From UPXZ01 sp047973025 (lineage in GTDB: Bacteria; Bacteroidota; Bacteroidia; Bacteroidales; Paludibacteraceae): 64,000 bases of DNA. The DNA is taken from assembly GCA_047973025.1 (NCBI GenBank), contig JBKEBE010000034.1:17110-81109 (forward strand), written 5' to 3'. The position numbers were made by a program, and so were the translations under genes. Under the pieces are notes generated by a model. It searched no databases and was not told where the DNA came from. It saw nothing but the letters and a program-made list of their open reading frames with translations. Positions 8,634-17,562 of the stretch are shown in pieces (the first letter of the stretch is position 1; each line of letters starts with the position of its first letter).

Positions 8634-10040
8634 ATGAAAAGCTTTATTCATGACGATTTCTTGTTGCAAACGGATGCAGCGAAGGAACTTTACCACAATC
8701 ACGCCGAAAATCAACCCATCATTGACTATCACTGCCATTTGATTCCGGAGTACATCGCCGACAACCATCAATTTGACAATCTGGGGCAAATCTGGCTCGA
8801 AGGCGACCATTACAAATGGCGTGCGATGCGTACAAACGGCGTTGACGAAAAATACTGCACCGGAAAGGACACATCGGACTGGGAAAAATACGAAAAATGG
8901 GTTGAAACACTACCCTATACCATGCGTAATCCGCTGTATCATTGGACGCACTTGGAATTGAAACGCGCGTTTGGCGTAGATGAACTACTCAATACGCAGT
9001 CGGCAAAGCAGATTTACGATGTTTGTACCGAAAAACTCCGCACCAAAGAATTCTCGGCACGGGGATTAATGAAAAAATTCAATGTACAGGTCGTTTGTAC
9101 CACAGATGATCCGGTTGATACCTTGGCGCATCATATCGCGTTGAAAAACGAGGGCTTTGAAATAAAAGTACTACCTACATGGCGTCCCGATAAAGCGATG
9201 GCTGTTGAGAATCCGGTAGCATATCGGAAATACGTCGAAAAATTAGCGGAAGTTTCGGGAATTGCCATTAACACTTATTCCGACTTACTTCAAGCGTTGC
9301 GAGTACGTCATGATTTCTTTGCCGGTGTCGGCTGTAAACTTTCCGACCACGGTATCGAAGAATTTTACGCGGAAGATTATACACAATCGTCCATCGAAGC
9401 AATTTTTAACAAAGTCTATGGCGGAAAAGAATTAACAACGGATGAAATACGGAAATTCAAATCAGCCATGCTGTACGAAGGTGCTATCATGGATTGGGAA
9501 AAGGGTTGGACGCAACAATTCCATTATGGAGCCATCCGCAACAATAACACCAGATTATTTCGAAGTTTAGGTGCGGATACCGGTTTTGACAGTATAGGAG
9601 ATTTTAACGTAGCCAAAGCCATGAGTAAGTTTTTCGACAGTTTGGATACATCCGACAAATTGGCAAAAACCATCATTTACAACCTGAATCCGCGAGACAA
9701 CGACATGATTGCCACGATGATCGGGAATTTTCAAGACGGTTCGGTAGCCGCGAAAATGCAATTTGGCTCCGGATGGTGGTTTCTCGACCAAAAAACAGGT
9801 ATGGAAGCACAACTAAATTCGCTTTCCAATTTAGGACTTTTAAGTCGGTTTGTCGGTATGCTGACAGACAGCCGAAGTTTCTTGTCCTATCCACGTCACG
9901 AATATTTTCGTCGGATTTTGTGCAATCTCATTGGAGATGACATCGAAAAAGGGTTGCTCCCTAAATCAGAAATGGCATTTTTGGGACAAATTGTCGAGAA
10001 TATCTCCTACAACAACGCAAAAGAGTTTTTTAAATTTTAA
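8634..10040 (+). CDS. uxaC: Uronate isomerase
   Basis: Isomerises D-galacturonate to D-tagaturonate, and D-glucuronate to D-fructuronate: the entry step for cytosolic uronates. The 468-residue protein begins MKSFIHDDFLLQT. ATG 8634 (or the adjacent 8631) is the start, since the promoter -7 box overlaps the upstream extension. The amidohydrolase-type metal motif YHCHL is at residues 32-36 (His33, His35), followed by family blocks such as HWTHLELKRAFG and DDPVDTLAHH. Length and motifs are normal for UxaC. It heads a same-strand series of nine uronate genes and lies 28 bases before uxaE. Confidence 0.95.
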   Translation: MKSFIHDDFLLQTDAAKELYHNHAENQPIIDYHCHLIPEYIADNHQFDNLGQIWLEGDHYKWRAMRTNGVDEKYCTGKDTSDWEKYEKWVETLPYTMRNPLYHWTHLELKRAFGVDELLNTQSAKQIYDVCTEKLRTKEFSARGLMKKFNVQVVCTTDDPVDTLAHHIALKNEGFEIKVLPTWRPDKAMAVENPVAYRKYVEKLAEVSGIAINTYSDLLQALRVRHDFFAGVGCKLSDHGIEEFYAEDYTQSSIEAIFNKVYGGKELTTDEIRKFKSAMLYEGAIMDWEKGWTQQFHYGAIRNNNTRLFRSLGADTGFDSIGDFNVAKAMSKFFDSLDTSDKLAKTIIYNLNPRDNDMIATMIGNFQDGSVAAKMQFGSGWWFLDQKTGMEAQLNSLSNLGLLSRFVGMLTDSRSFLSYPRHEYFRRILCNLIGDDIEKGLLPKSEMAFLGQIVENISYNNAKEFFKF

Positions 10041-10068
10041 CAACAACAAAATAATATTACATACAGCA

Positions 10069-11316
10069 ATGAAATTAGGAAAATACAGTATCGGGCTGGG
10101 CGATCGATTCTCACATCAAGGGAAAGCGCAGCTACGTGCCATCATGAAAGCAAATACCACCGGATTGGAGATTAATCCGGTCTGGAACAAATCTAACCGG
10201 GAGCATACTTACGTACATTCGGAGCCGATAGACACCCGAAAAGAAGCCGATGAAGCCGTGAAAACGTTGAGTTACACAGGAGAATATTTTGTGGATGCCG
10301 ATCATATCAATCTGAGTACGGTAGAAAGATTTGTTGCCGTTTCGGATTTTTTCACGCTCGATGTTGCATCATTTATTGGTAAATCGGCTTCGCAAGATGA
10401 TGTAAACAAGTTTATCACTTCTTGTGAGAAATACATGGGAAAGCTTCAAATACCGGGAATTAAAAATCCGATTGAAATTACTGAAGAGTTACTTGAAACT
10501 ATCGCGCAAAAATTTTTGGTGGCAACGCAACAAGCAGCGGAAATATACGAATATCTGGTTAAAACAAAAGGCGTTGGTAATTTTGTAACGGAAGTATCGA
10601 TGGACGAAGTCGAAAAACCACAAACGCCCGTAGAATTACTTTTCATCCTGAAGATGCTTGCCGATAAAGGAATTCCGGCGCAGACCATCGCACCGAAATT
10701 TACCGGCAGATTCAATAAAGGAGTTGACTATGTCGGAGATTTAAACCAATTCGCGAAAGAATTTGAAGAAGATGTGTTGGTAATTGATTTTGCCGTGAAA
10801 GAATTCGGACTGCCCGAAGAGCTGAAATTGAGCGTACACTCCGGTAGCGACAAATTTTCGATTTATCCGATAATGGCAGACATAATAAATCGCCACGATA
10901 AAGGTCTTCACCTGAAGACAGCAGGTACAACCTGGCTCGAAGAAGTAATCGGATTAGCAAAAGCGGATGGCGAAGGATTAAAATTAGCCAAAAAAATCTA
11001 TGCGAACTCGCTCAATCGAAAAGACGAACTTTGTGCGCCTTATGCCGATGTTATTGATATTGACGGTAGTAAATTGCCGACAATCGATGAAGTAAACAGT
11101 TGGAGTAGCGAAAAATATCAAAACACGCTTCGCCACATTCCCGGAAATCCGGATTACAACCCCAATTTCCGTCAATTGATACACGTAGCTTACGCCGTAG
11201 CTGCCGAATTAGGCGAAGAATACACCAAACTGCTTGAAAAATACGCGGATGTGATTGGCGGATGCGTTGAAGAAAATATTTACGAACGTCATCTGAAAAG
11301 ATTGTTCAGTTTATAA
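10069..11316 (+). CDS. uxaE: Tagaturonate/fructuronate epimerase
   Basis: Homologous to the UxaE family, first described in Thermotoga, which epimerises D-tagaturonate to D-fructuronate and so merges the galacturonate and glucuronate branches. The 415-residue protein begins MKLGKYSIGLGDRFSHQGKA. I rejected the upstream in-frame extension because it overlaps the end of uxaC. Recognisable blocks are GLGDRFSHQG (9-18), DADHINLS, and HSGSDKFSIYP near the middle. With uxaE present, no tagaturonate reductase/altronate dehydratase pair is needed, and none is present here. It is the second gene of the cluster, followed by a promoter region for the next gene. Confidence 0.85.
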   Translation: MKLGKYSIGLGDRFSHQGKAQLRAIMKANTTGLEINPVWNKSNREHTYVHSEPIDTRKEADEAVKTLSYTGEYFVDADHINLSTVERFVAVSDFFTLDVASFIGKSASQDDVNKFITSCEKYMGKLQIPGIKNPIEITEELLETIAQKFLVATQQAAEIYEYLVKTKGVGNFVTEVSMDEVEKPQTPVELLFILKMLADKGIPAQTIAPKFTGRFNKGVDYVGDLNQFAKEFEEDVLVIDFAVKEFGLPEELKLSVHSGSDKFSIYPIMADIINRHDKGLHLKTAGTTWLEEVIGLAKADGEGLKLAKKIYANSLNRKDELCAPYADVIDIDGSKLPTIDEVNSWSSEKYQNTLRHIPGNPDYNPNFRQLIHVAYAVAAELGEEYTKLLEKYADVIGGCVEENIYERHLKRLFSL

Positions 11317-11380
11317 GTTTGGCAAATGGAAAGTTTGGCAGATGCTTTCCAAAATTACTCGAGTCGTCTTAATACGACTA

Positions 11381-11448
11381 ATTGTTCAGATATTTGAACA
11401 ATAGTATTCAATATTGTTGTCCAAAAGTCTCGAAAAAAGATAAATTTG
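11381..11448 (+). promoter_or_regulatory. Promoter of the SDR gene with upstream palindrome
   Basis: TAAATTTG at 11441-11448 matches TAnnTTTG exactly, with a TTGTTG -33-like stretch at 11414-11419, about 21 bases upstream. An 8-base inverted repeat (ATTGTTCA at 11381-11388, TGAACAAT at 11395-11402) lies just upstream and differs from the uxaC operator. A second, smaller inverted repeat (AGTCGT/ACGACT, 11363-11379) precedes it and may end the uxaC-uxaE transcript. Confidence 0.6.
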
Positions 11449-11479
11449 TAGTTATTTTGTAAATTCAAAAAAAAGCACG

Positions 11480-12292
11480 ATGTACGAATTGTTTAATATT
11501 AAAGATCGCGTCATAGCCATTACCGGTGGAACCGGCGTACTGGGCGAAAGTATGGTGGAATACCTGGCGGCTCATGGCGCGAAAGTGGCAGTAATGGCTC
11601 GCAATAAGGAAAAAGGCGATCAATTGGTTGAAAAAGTAAAAGCCGCCGGTGGCGATGCCTTGTTTCTGGTATCCGACGTTACCGACGAAGCCGTTCTAAA
11701 AGAAAACGCCCAAGCGGTTGTTGCGAAATACGGGAAAATTGATGTGCTGATTAATGGCGCCGGCGGAAATATGCCGGGAGCCACCATTGGACCGTCCAAT
11801 AACATCTTTGATTTAAAGATGGATGATTTCCGACAAGTCGTCGATTTGAATCTGATGGGAACAGTTGTCCCGACCGTCGTATTTGCCAAATATATGGTAG
11901 AAGCCAAACAAGGAAATATTATAAACGTATCTTCCGCTTCAGCACTCCGTCCATTGACACGCGTAGCCGGATATGGCGCCGCCAAAGCCGCCGTAACCAA
12001 TTTTACCAAATACATGGCAGGCGAAATGGCAATCAAATTTGGAGAAAATTTCCGTATAAACGCGCTCTGTCCGGGATTTTTCATTACCGAGCAAAACAGA
12101 ACATTGTTGACCAATCCGGACGGTACGTATTCCGACAGGGGAAATTCCATTATCGCGCATACCCCATTCCGGCGTTTCGGAAATCCCGAAGACTTATTGG
12201 GAACCTTACATTATTTAGTTAGTGACGCGTCTAAATTTGTAACCGGTACCGTTGCCATTGTGGATGGCGGATTCGACGCGTTTAGCATTTAA
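11480..12292 (+). CDS. SDR oxidoreductase, probable D-mannonate oxidoreductase (fructuronate reductase)
   Basis: A classical short-chain dehydrogenase of 270 residues, predicted to reduce D-fructuronate to D-mannonate with NAD(P)H. The cofactor motif TGGTGVLG is at 15-22, the NGAG motif at 92-95, and the catalytic Ser and Tyr165-x-x-x-Lys169 (YGAAK) are intact. SDR-type mannonate oxidoreductases are known in Bacillus and Thermotoga uronate loci. The assignment here rests on family resemblance plus position after uxaE. It has its own promoter, so the downstream genes may be expressed from here rather than only from uxaC. Confidence 0.8.
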   Translation: MYELFNIKDRVIAITGGTGVLGESMVEYLAAHGAKVAVMARNKEKGDQLVEKVKAAGGDALFLVSDVTDEAVLKENAQAVVAKYGKIDVLINGAGGNMPGATIGPSNNIFDLKMDDFRQVVDLNLMGTVVPTVVFAKYMVEAKQGNIINVSSASALRPLTRVAGYGAAKAAVTNFTKYMAGEMAIKFGENFRINALCPGFFITEQNRTLLTNPDGTYSDRGNSIIAHTPFRRFGNPEDLLGTLHYLVSDASKFVTGTVAIVDGGFDAFSI

Positions 12293-12351
12293 ATGATTCC
12301 ACATAAATCGATTGAAGAATAGGAAAAATTTTCAATAGTAAAAAGTAATAT

Positions 12352-13431
12352 ATGTCATTATCATTAAGAAAAAATGCGAAATACGCACTGATAACGCCAA
12401 CGAGTATCGGAGTCCGCATTACGCCTGTCAACGGACAACCCGTTCACAGCAGTCATCTGTTCGAGATGCAGGCTACAAGTGCCGAAACCAACGTTGCCAG
12501 TATCTCATCCTATTTGGGACTTCCCGTGAAAGTTTTAACATCATTCGTGAAGGACAGTCCCATAGCCCAATTTATCAAAGCCGATTTGCGTCGTCGCAAC
12601 ATGGAGTACGAGGGACCGGAAGTGCCGCAAGGTGGACCGTGGGGCTATCGTCATCAGTTCAATATTGCCGATAGCGGTTACGGGTTGCGTGGTCCCCGCG
12701 TACAAAACGACCGAGCCGGTGAAGTGGGTAGGACGTTGAGTGTAAAAGATTTTGATTTAGAAAAAATATTTGTACAAGACGGTGTCCAAATCGTACACCT
12801 ATCCGGATTAATCGCTGCTCTTTCGCCTGATACAAGCAATTTTTGCCTTGAAATAGCCCGATACGCCAAGAAAAACGGTACGTTGATTTCGTTCGATCTG
12901 AATCACAGAGCTACTTTCTGGAAAGGGCGTGAAGACGAGTTACACCGAGCGTTTGACGAGATTGCTTCACTGTCGGATATTTTGATTGGCAACGAAGAAG
13001 ATTTTCAACTTTGTTTGGGTGTAGAAGGACCCAAAGCGGGTGGCGAAAACATTGAAGATACGATGGAAGCGTTCAAAGGTATGATTCTAAATGCCAAAAA
13101 GGCGTATCCGAATGTTACCGTTTTTGCCAATACGCTACGTGAAGTTTTAAGTGTTAACGAACATCTTTGGGGAGCTATTGTTTATGAAAATGAAACCTTC
13201 CATGTAGAGAATATGCGAAAAATAGTCGTACTCGACCGCATTGGCGGTGGCGACGGATTTGTCGGCGGATTGCTCTACAGCATTCTCAAAGACTGGGATT
13301 CCGAGAAATGGGTGCAGTTCGCATGGGCGAGTGGTGCTTTGGCAACTACCTTCCTGACCGACTACGCGCAACCTGCCGATGAAGAAATGATTTGGAGCAT
13401 TTGGAAAGGAAATGCGCGCGTGAAGCGGTAA
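12352..13431 (+). CDS. PfkB-family sugar kinase, candidate gluconate (aldonate) kinase
   Basis: A 359-residue ribokinase/PfkB-fold kinase. The anion-hole motif DRIGGGDGF (295-303) contains the catalytic base Asp301, and NEED (214-217) fits the usual position. The N-terminal substrate motif is diverged (ATSAETNVAS, 41-50) from the GGGEANVA of the KDG kinase encoded later in the cluster, suggesting a different substrate. It lies immediately before 6-phosphogluconate dehydrogenase, so phosphorylation of gluconate to 6-phosphogluconate is the most coherent role (inference). A second KDG kinase is the alternative. Confidence 0.75.
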   Translation: MSLSLRKNAKYALITPTSIGVRITPVNGQPVHSSHLFEMQATSAETNVASISSYLGLPVKVLTSFVKDSPIAQFIKADLRRRNMEYEGPEVPQGGPWGYRHQFNIADSGYGLRGPRVQNDRAGEVGRTLSVKDFDLEKIFVQDGVQIVHLSGLIAALSPDTSNFCLEIARYAKKNGTLISFDLNHRATFWKGREDELHRAFDEIASLSDILIGNEEDFQLCLGVEGPKAGGENIEDTMEAFKGMILNAKKAYPNVTVFANTLREVLSVNEHLWGAIVYENETFHVENMRKIVVLDRIGGGDGFVGGLLYSILKDWDSEKWVQFAWASGALATTFLTDYAQPADEEMIWSIWKGNARVKR

Positions 13432-13502
13432 GCGTCATTCAATTTCTTCAAAAAGAGACTTTAGAATTACAAAAATAAATCAGATAGTATAACAACAAAT
13501 AT

Positions 13503-13526
13503 AAAACTGCTTCTCAATGCAGTTTT
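13503..13526 (+). other. Hairpin in the gnd leader
   Basis: AAAACTGC (13503-13510) and GCAGTTTT (13519-13526) pair perfectly around an 8-base loop, ending 12 bases before the gnd start codon. It resembles a small terminator, but the following bases are not T-rich. It could be an attenuator or a translational element. Confidence 0.4.
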
Positions 13527-13538
13527 AAGTGATTCATT

Positions 13539-14993
13539 ATGAAACAAAAAGCAGATATCGGATTAATCGGTTTAGCTGTAATGGGCGAAAACTTGGTACT
13601 GAATATGGAAAGCAAAGGCTACACGGTAGCTGTTTTCAACCGCTCGGTTGACAAAGTAGAAAAATTTATTGCCGGTCGCGGTGCCGGAAAGAATTTCATC
13701 GGTGCGAAAAGTTTGGAAGAATTAGTCGCGTCCCTTGAAAGACCCCGAAAAGTGATGATGCTCGTAAAAGCAGGAAAACCCGTCGATGATTTTATTGAAC
13801 AGTTAATCCCGCTTTTGGAACCCGGAGACATTATCATAGACGGTGGAAACAGTCATTTCCCGGACAGCATCCGCCGTACAAAATACGTTGAAAGTAAAGG
13901 TCTGTTGTTTATCGGCACCGGAGTCTCCGGTGGAGAAGAAGGAGCGCTAAAAGGACCGTCGATGATGCCGGGTGGTTCGCCCAAAGCATGGCCCTTTGTG
14001 AAAGATATTTTCCAGTCGGTAGCGGCGAAAGTAGAAGACGGAACGCCTTGTTGCGACTGGGTGGGTGAAGATGGTGCCGGACACTTTGTAAAAATGGTTC
14101 ACAACGGCATCGAATACGGCGATATGCAGATAATCAATGAAGCGTATCACATCATGAAAGACCTGCTCGGTATGGATGCCTTTGAACAGCACGAAGTGTT
14201 CAAAAAGTGGAATACCGGAAAATTGGACTCTTACCTGATAGAAATCACACGTGACATTTTGGCTTATAAAGATGAAGACGGAAGTCCGCTTGTCGAAAAA
14301 ATACTTGATACAGCCGGACAAAAAGGAACCGGAAAATGGACTGTCGTTTCGGCTTTGGATCTGGGAATTCCTTTGACTCTTATCGGCGAGTCGGTGTTTT
14401 CACGTTGTTTGTCAGCCCAAAAGGATTTACGGGTAGAAGCGTCCAAAGTTATTTCGGGACCTGAAAAAAAATTCAAAGGCGACAAAGCGCAGTTTATTGC
14501 CGATTTGGAAAACGCGATTTTCGCATCGAAAATCGTTTCGTACGCGCAAGGCTACGACTTGATGATGGAAGCCGCCAAAGAGTACAACTGGAACTTGAAT
14601 TACGGCGGTATCGCGTTGATGTGGCGGGGTGGTTGTATTATCCGATCCGTATTTTTGGGAGACATCAAGAAGGCGTTTGACACGAATCCGAAACTTAAAA
14701 ACTTACTACTTGACCCATTCTTCAAAGAACAAGTTGAGTCGGCTCAAGCAGGTTGGAGAAGAGTCTGCACCGCCGCTCTGGAAAATGGAATACCCGTACC
14801 GGCTATTACTTCCGCGTTGGGCTATTTCGACGGGTTCAGATGCGAACGCTTGCCCGCAAATCTGCTACAAGCGCAGCGCGATTATTTCGGAGCACATACA
14901 TACGAGCGCACAGATAAGCCGCGTGGCGAGTTTTTCCACACAAAATGGACAGGGCGCGGTGGCGATACGGCTTCAACAACCTATATCGTTTAA
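13539..14993 (+). CDS. gnd: 6-phosphogluconate dehydrogenase (decarboxylating)
   Basis: Oxidatively decarboxylates 6-phosphogluconate to ribulose-5-phosphate, normally with NADP+. The 484-residue protein is full length for the long form. The nucleotide motif GLAVMGENL is at 11-19, substrate-binding blocks include GTGVSGGEEGA (126-136), and catalytic Lys185 and Glu192 lie in HFVKMVHNGIEYGDMQ. The C-terminal helical half and terminal tail are complete. It sits in a uronate cluster without zwf or a cytosolic lactonase, so its substrate is probably supplied by the neighbouring kinase rather than by glucose-6-phosphate oxidation (inference). Thermotoga uronate loci also contain gnd, as I recall. 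Confidence 0.95.
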   Translation: MKQKADIGLIGLAVMGENLVLNMESKGYTVAVFNRSVDKVEKFIAGRGAGKNFIGAKSLEELVASLERPRKVMMLVKAGKPVDDFIEQLIPLLEPGDIIIDGGNSHFPDSIRRTKYVESKGLLFIGTGVSGGEEGALKGPSMMPGGSPKAWPFVKDIFQSVAAKVEDGTPCCDWVGEDGAGHFVKMVHNGIEYGDMQIINEAYHIMKDLLGMDAFEQHEVFKKWNTGKLDSYLIEITRDILAYKDEDGSPLVEKILDTAGQKGTGKWTVVSALDLGIPLTLIGESVFSRCLSAQKDLRVEASKVISGPEKKFKGDKAQFIADLENAIFASKIVSYAQGYDLMMEAAKEYNWNLNYGGIALMWRGGCIIRSVFLGDIKKAFDTNPKLKNLLLDPFFKEQVESAQAGWRRVCTAALENGIPVPAITSALGYFDGFRCERLPANLLQAQRDYFGAHTYERTDKPRGEFFHTKWTGRGGDTASTTYIV

Positions 14994-15027
14994 TTCACTT
15001 TTATGACGTCAAAACAGAACCCGATTT

Positions 15028-16308
15028 ATGTTATATTTTGAAAAAGGTTCATCGGATACATCCCTTTCCGCCGATGATTTAAAGAGCGGTTTGTTTGAAG
15101 CATTGGGTAAAATGGGTGGAAAAAGCAAAGTTTTGGCTGTTCCGCCCGATTTTACGCGGTATCCAAGTCGTGCTGGAGAGTTGACCGAATTTGCATGGCA
15201 ATATTACGGTAAGAAACTGACGGATATTCTTCCGGCGTTAGGAACCCACACCGGCATGACAGCGGAGCAGATTTCTACCATGTTCGGTACAACACCGCAA
15301 TCGCTTTTCAGGGTTCACGACTGGCGTAACGATGTCGTAACATTGGGATACGTGCCGGAAGAGTACATATCTCGCATAACGGATGGTGCATTAAGTTTTC
15401 AATGGCCCGCTCAGGTTAACAGATTGCTGGTAGAAGGCAAATTTGATTTGATTCTTTCTATCGGTCAGGTCGTACCGCACGAAGTAGTAGGTATGGCAAA
15501 CTACAACAAGAATATTTTTGTGGGAACCGGCGGTGTGGAAGGCATCAACAAAAGTCATTTCATCGGTGCCGTTTATGGCATGGAGAAGATGATGGGTAGG
15601 GCAAATACGCCTGTTCGTAAAGTGTTCAACTATGCTTCCGAGCATTTCACGTCCCATCTGCCCATCGTATATGTTCAGACCGTGGTGGGTGTAAATAAGC
15701 AAGGCAAACTTCAAACCTACGGACTGTTTATCGGAGACGACTTTGAAGTGTTTGATAAAGCTGCGGCGTTGTCGTTGCAAGTAAATTTTGAAATGGTAGA
15801 GAAACCGTTAAAAAAAGTACTTGTCTGGCTTGACCCTACGGAGTTTAAAAGCACGTGGCTCGGCAACAAATCGGTTTACCGCACCCGCATGGCGATTGCT
15901 GACGGTGGCGAATTAATCGTGTTGGCACCCGCGTTGAAAGAATTTGGCGAAGATAAAGAGATTGACCGTTTGATTCGTAAATACGGTTATTTTGGAACAC
16001 CCGCTACGCTGAAAGCTACAAACGAAAATCAAGAATTACAAGATAATTTAGGCGCTGCCGCACATCTTATCCACGGATCTTCAGAAGGACGCTTCTCCAT
16101 AACCTATTGTCCCGGTAAAGGAGCCGAAAACTTGACACGCCAAGAAATAGAGAGTGTCGGTTTTAACTGGGGCGACTACGATGAGGTAACGGCTCGTTAT
16201 CAACCGAGTCAACTGAAAGAAGGTTTTAATACGCTACCCGATGGCGAAGAAATTTTCTACATATCCAATCCCGCGCTGGGTTTATGGGCGTATAAAGACC
16301 GATTTTGA
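15028..16308 (+). CDS. LarA-superfamily nickel-pincer racemase/epimerase, candidate mannonate/gluconate 2-epimerase
   Basis: Members of the LarA family invert the alpha carbon of 2-hydroxy acids using a nickel-pincer nucleotide covalently bound to lysine. In this 426-residue protein the key positions of lactate racemase appear conserved with identical spacing: Asp41/Arg44 (PDFTR), His74 (GTHTGMT), His151 (VPHE), cofactor lysine Lys161 exactly ten residues later, and nickel ligand His177 sixteen after that. The locus has no lactate genes. The only 2-hydroxy acid its neighbours produce is D-mannonate, and gluconate would feed the adjacent kinase and gnd. D-gluconate 2-epimerases have been reported in this superfamily, to my recollection. 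The cofactor genes larB, larC and larE are not in the window. Confidence 0.8.
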   Translation: MLYFEKGSSDTSLSADDLKSGLFEALGKMGGKSKVLAVPPDFTRYPSRAGELTEFAWQYYGKKLTDILPALGTHTGMTAEQISTMFGTTPQSLFRVHDWRNDVVTLGYVPEEYISRITDGALSFQWPAQVNRLLVEGKFDLILSIGQVVPHEVVGMANYNKNIFVGTGGVEGINKSHFIGAVYGMEKMMGRANTPVRKVFNYASEHFTSHLPIVYVQTVVGVNKQGKLQTYGLFIGDDFEVFDKAAALSLQVNFEMVEKPLKKVLVWLDPTEFKSTWLGNKSVYRTRMAIADGGELIVLAPALKEFGEDKEIDRLIRKYGYFGTPATLKATNENQELQDNLGAAAHLIHGSSEGRFSITYCPGKGAENLTRQEIESVGFNWGDYDEVTARYQPSQLKEGFNTLPDGEEIFYISNPALGLWAYKDRF

Positions 16309-16312
16309 ACAA

Positions 16313-16346
16313 AATTGTACACTTTTCAGATGAAAAATGTACAATT
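16313..16346 (+). other. Inverted repeat between larA-like gene and kdgK
   Basis: AATTGTACA (16313-16321) and TGTACAATT (16338-16346) are perfect 9-base arms, with TTTT/AAAA pairing inside. The structure starts 4 bases after the upstream stop codon. No T-run follows, so it may be a terminator or an operator. A -7-like TAATTTTA lies at 16364-16371, 28 bases before the kdgK start codon. Confidence 0.5.
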
Positions 16347-16399
16347 AATTATTCAAATTGTCGTAATTTTACAGCTTGAAATTTTAACAAAAAATATTT

Positions 16400-17443
16400 A
16401 TGAGCAAAAAAATTGTAACTTTTGGCGAGGTTATGTTGCGACTCGCAACACCGGGCTATCAGCGATTTATTCAGTCCAATAACTTGAACGCCACATTTGG
16501 TGGTGGCGAAGCCAATGTAGCCGTTTCTTTGGCAAATTACGGATTAGACGCGGAATTTGTAACCCGACTGCCTAAAAATGACATTGCCGACTGGTGTATC
16601 TCTGACTTGAGAAAATACAATGTAAAAACTCAGAATATCCTTCGTGGTGGAGACCGCGTTGGTATTTATTTCCTGGAAACAGGTGCTGTGGCACGTTCTT
16701 CAAAAGTGGTTTACGACCGCGCCAACTCATCCATTGCGGATATTCAACCCGGTATGATAAACTGGAAGGAAGTATTGAAAGGGGCAGACTGGTTTCATTG
16801 GACAGGGATTACGCCGGCACTCTCGCAAGGTGCCGCAGATACCTGTTTGGAAGCTATAAAAGTAGCGAATGAAATGGGGGTAACCGTTTCCACCGATTTA
16901 AACTATCGCAAAAATTTGTGGACATACGGTAAAACAGCATCTGAAATAATGCCGGCATTGGTGGAAGGCTGCGACATCATTCTTGGTAATGAAGAAGATG
17001 CGGAAAAGGTGTTCGGAATTAAACCCGAAGGATTTGAAGTGGAGCATACGGGTGGAGAAATCAATGCCGAAGAATTTGAAAGTGTGTGTACTCAGATGAT
17101 GAAAAAGTTTCCACGTGCCAAAAAAGTGATAATTACACTTCGCGGATCAATCAACGCCAACCACAACACGTGGGGCGGCGTCCTCTATTCCGAAGGAACA
17201 TTATATCAATCCAAACGATACAATATTACACACATCGTTGACCGCGTAGGCGGTGGCGATTCATTTATGGGCGGTCTGATTTACGGTCTGCTCTCGTATG
17301 AAAGAGACGATCAGAAAGCACTTGATTTCGCTGTGGCGGCGTCATGTCTAAAGCATACGGTATATGGTGACTTTAACTTGGTTGCTGTAGCGGAAGTGGA
17401 AGCATTGATGAAAGGGGATGGAAGCGGACGTGTTTCCCGTTAA
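16400..17443 (+). CDS. kdgK: 2-dehydro-3-deoxygluconokinase (KDG kinase)
   Basis: Phosphorylates 2-keto-3-deoxygluconate to KDPG. The 347-residue PfkB-fold protein has a standard substrate motif GGGEANVA (34-41), the NEED motif (197-200) and DRVGGGDSF (281-289) with catalytic Asp287. Pairing with KDPG aldolase 119 bases downstream supports the substrate. KDG would come from mannonate dehydratase or from unsaturated galacturonides via kduI/kduD, none of which is in this window. Confidence 0.9.
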   Translation: MSKKIVTFGEVMLRLATPGYQRFIQSNNLNATFGGGEANVAVSLANYGLDAEFVTRLPKNDIADWCISDLRKYNVKTQNILRGGDRVGIYFLETGAVARSSKVVYDRANSSIADIQPGMINWKEVLKGADWFHWTGITPALSQGAADTCLEAIKVANEMGVTVSTDLNYRKNLWTYGKTASEIMPALVEGCDIILGNEEDAEKVFGIKPEGFEVEHTGGEINAEEFESVCTQMMKKFPRAKKVIITLRGSINANHNTWGGVLYSEGTLYQSKRYNITHIVDRVGGGDSFMGGLIYGLLSYERDDQKALDFAVAASCLKHTVYGDFNLVAVAEVEALMKGDGSGRVSR

Positions 17444-17473
17444 TGGTCAAATATTAAACTGTAAATCAACATG

Positions 17474-17562
17474 AAACAGCCATGTGAAATAACTTTGACA
17501 CACAAGGGAATGATTAATGGCGTGTTCCATGTGTCCTTAATGTAAAAATAAATTTTAAACAC
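17474..17562 (+). repeat. Hairpin leader repeat, copy B (upstream of kdgA)
   Basis: Matches copy A (2214-2300) through the ACAGCC block, the hairpin core 17496-17540 and the A/T tract up to the start codon. GACACA (17496-17501) pairs with TGTGTC (17530-17535), and GGAA with TTCC inside. The kdgA start codon is 22 bases after the core, almost the same distance as in copy A. Confidence 0.65.

Noticed and set aside
11620..12150. A 176-codon open frame antisense to the SDR gene
   Set aside because: The sense strand has clear SDR motifs throughout. The antisense frame is a by-product of codon usage and shows no domain.
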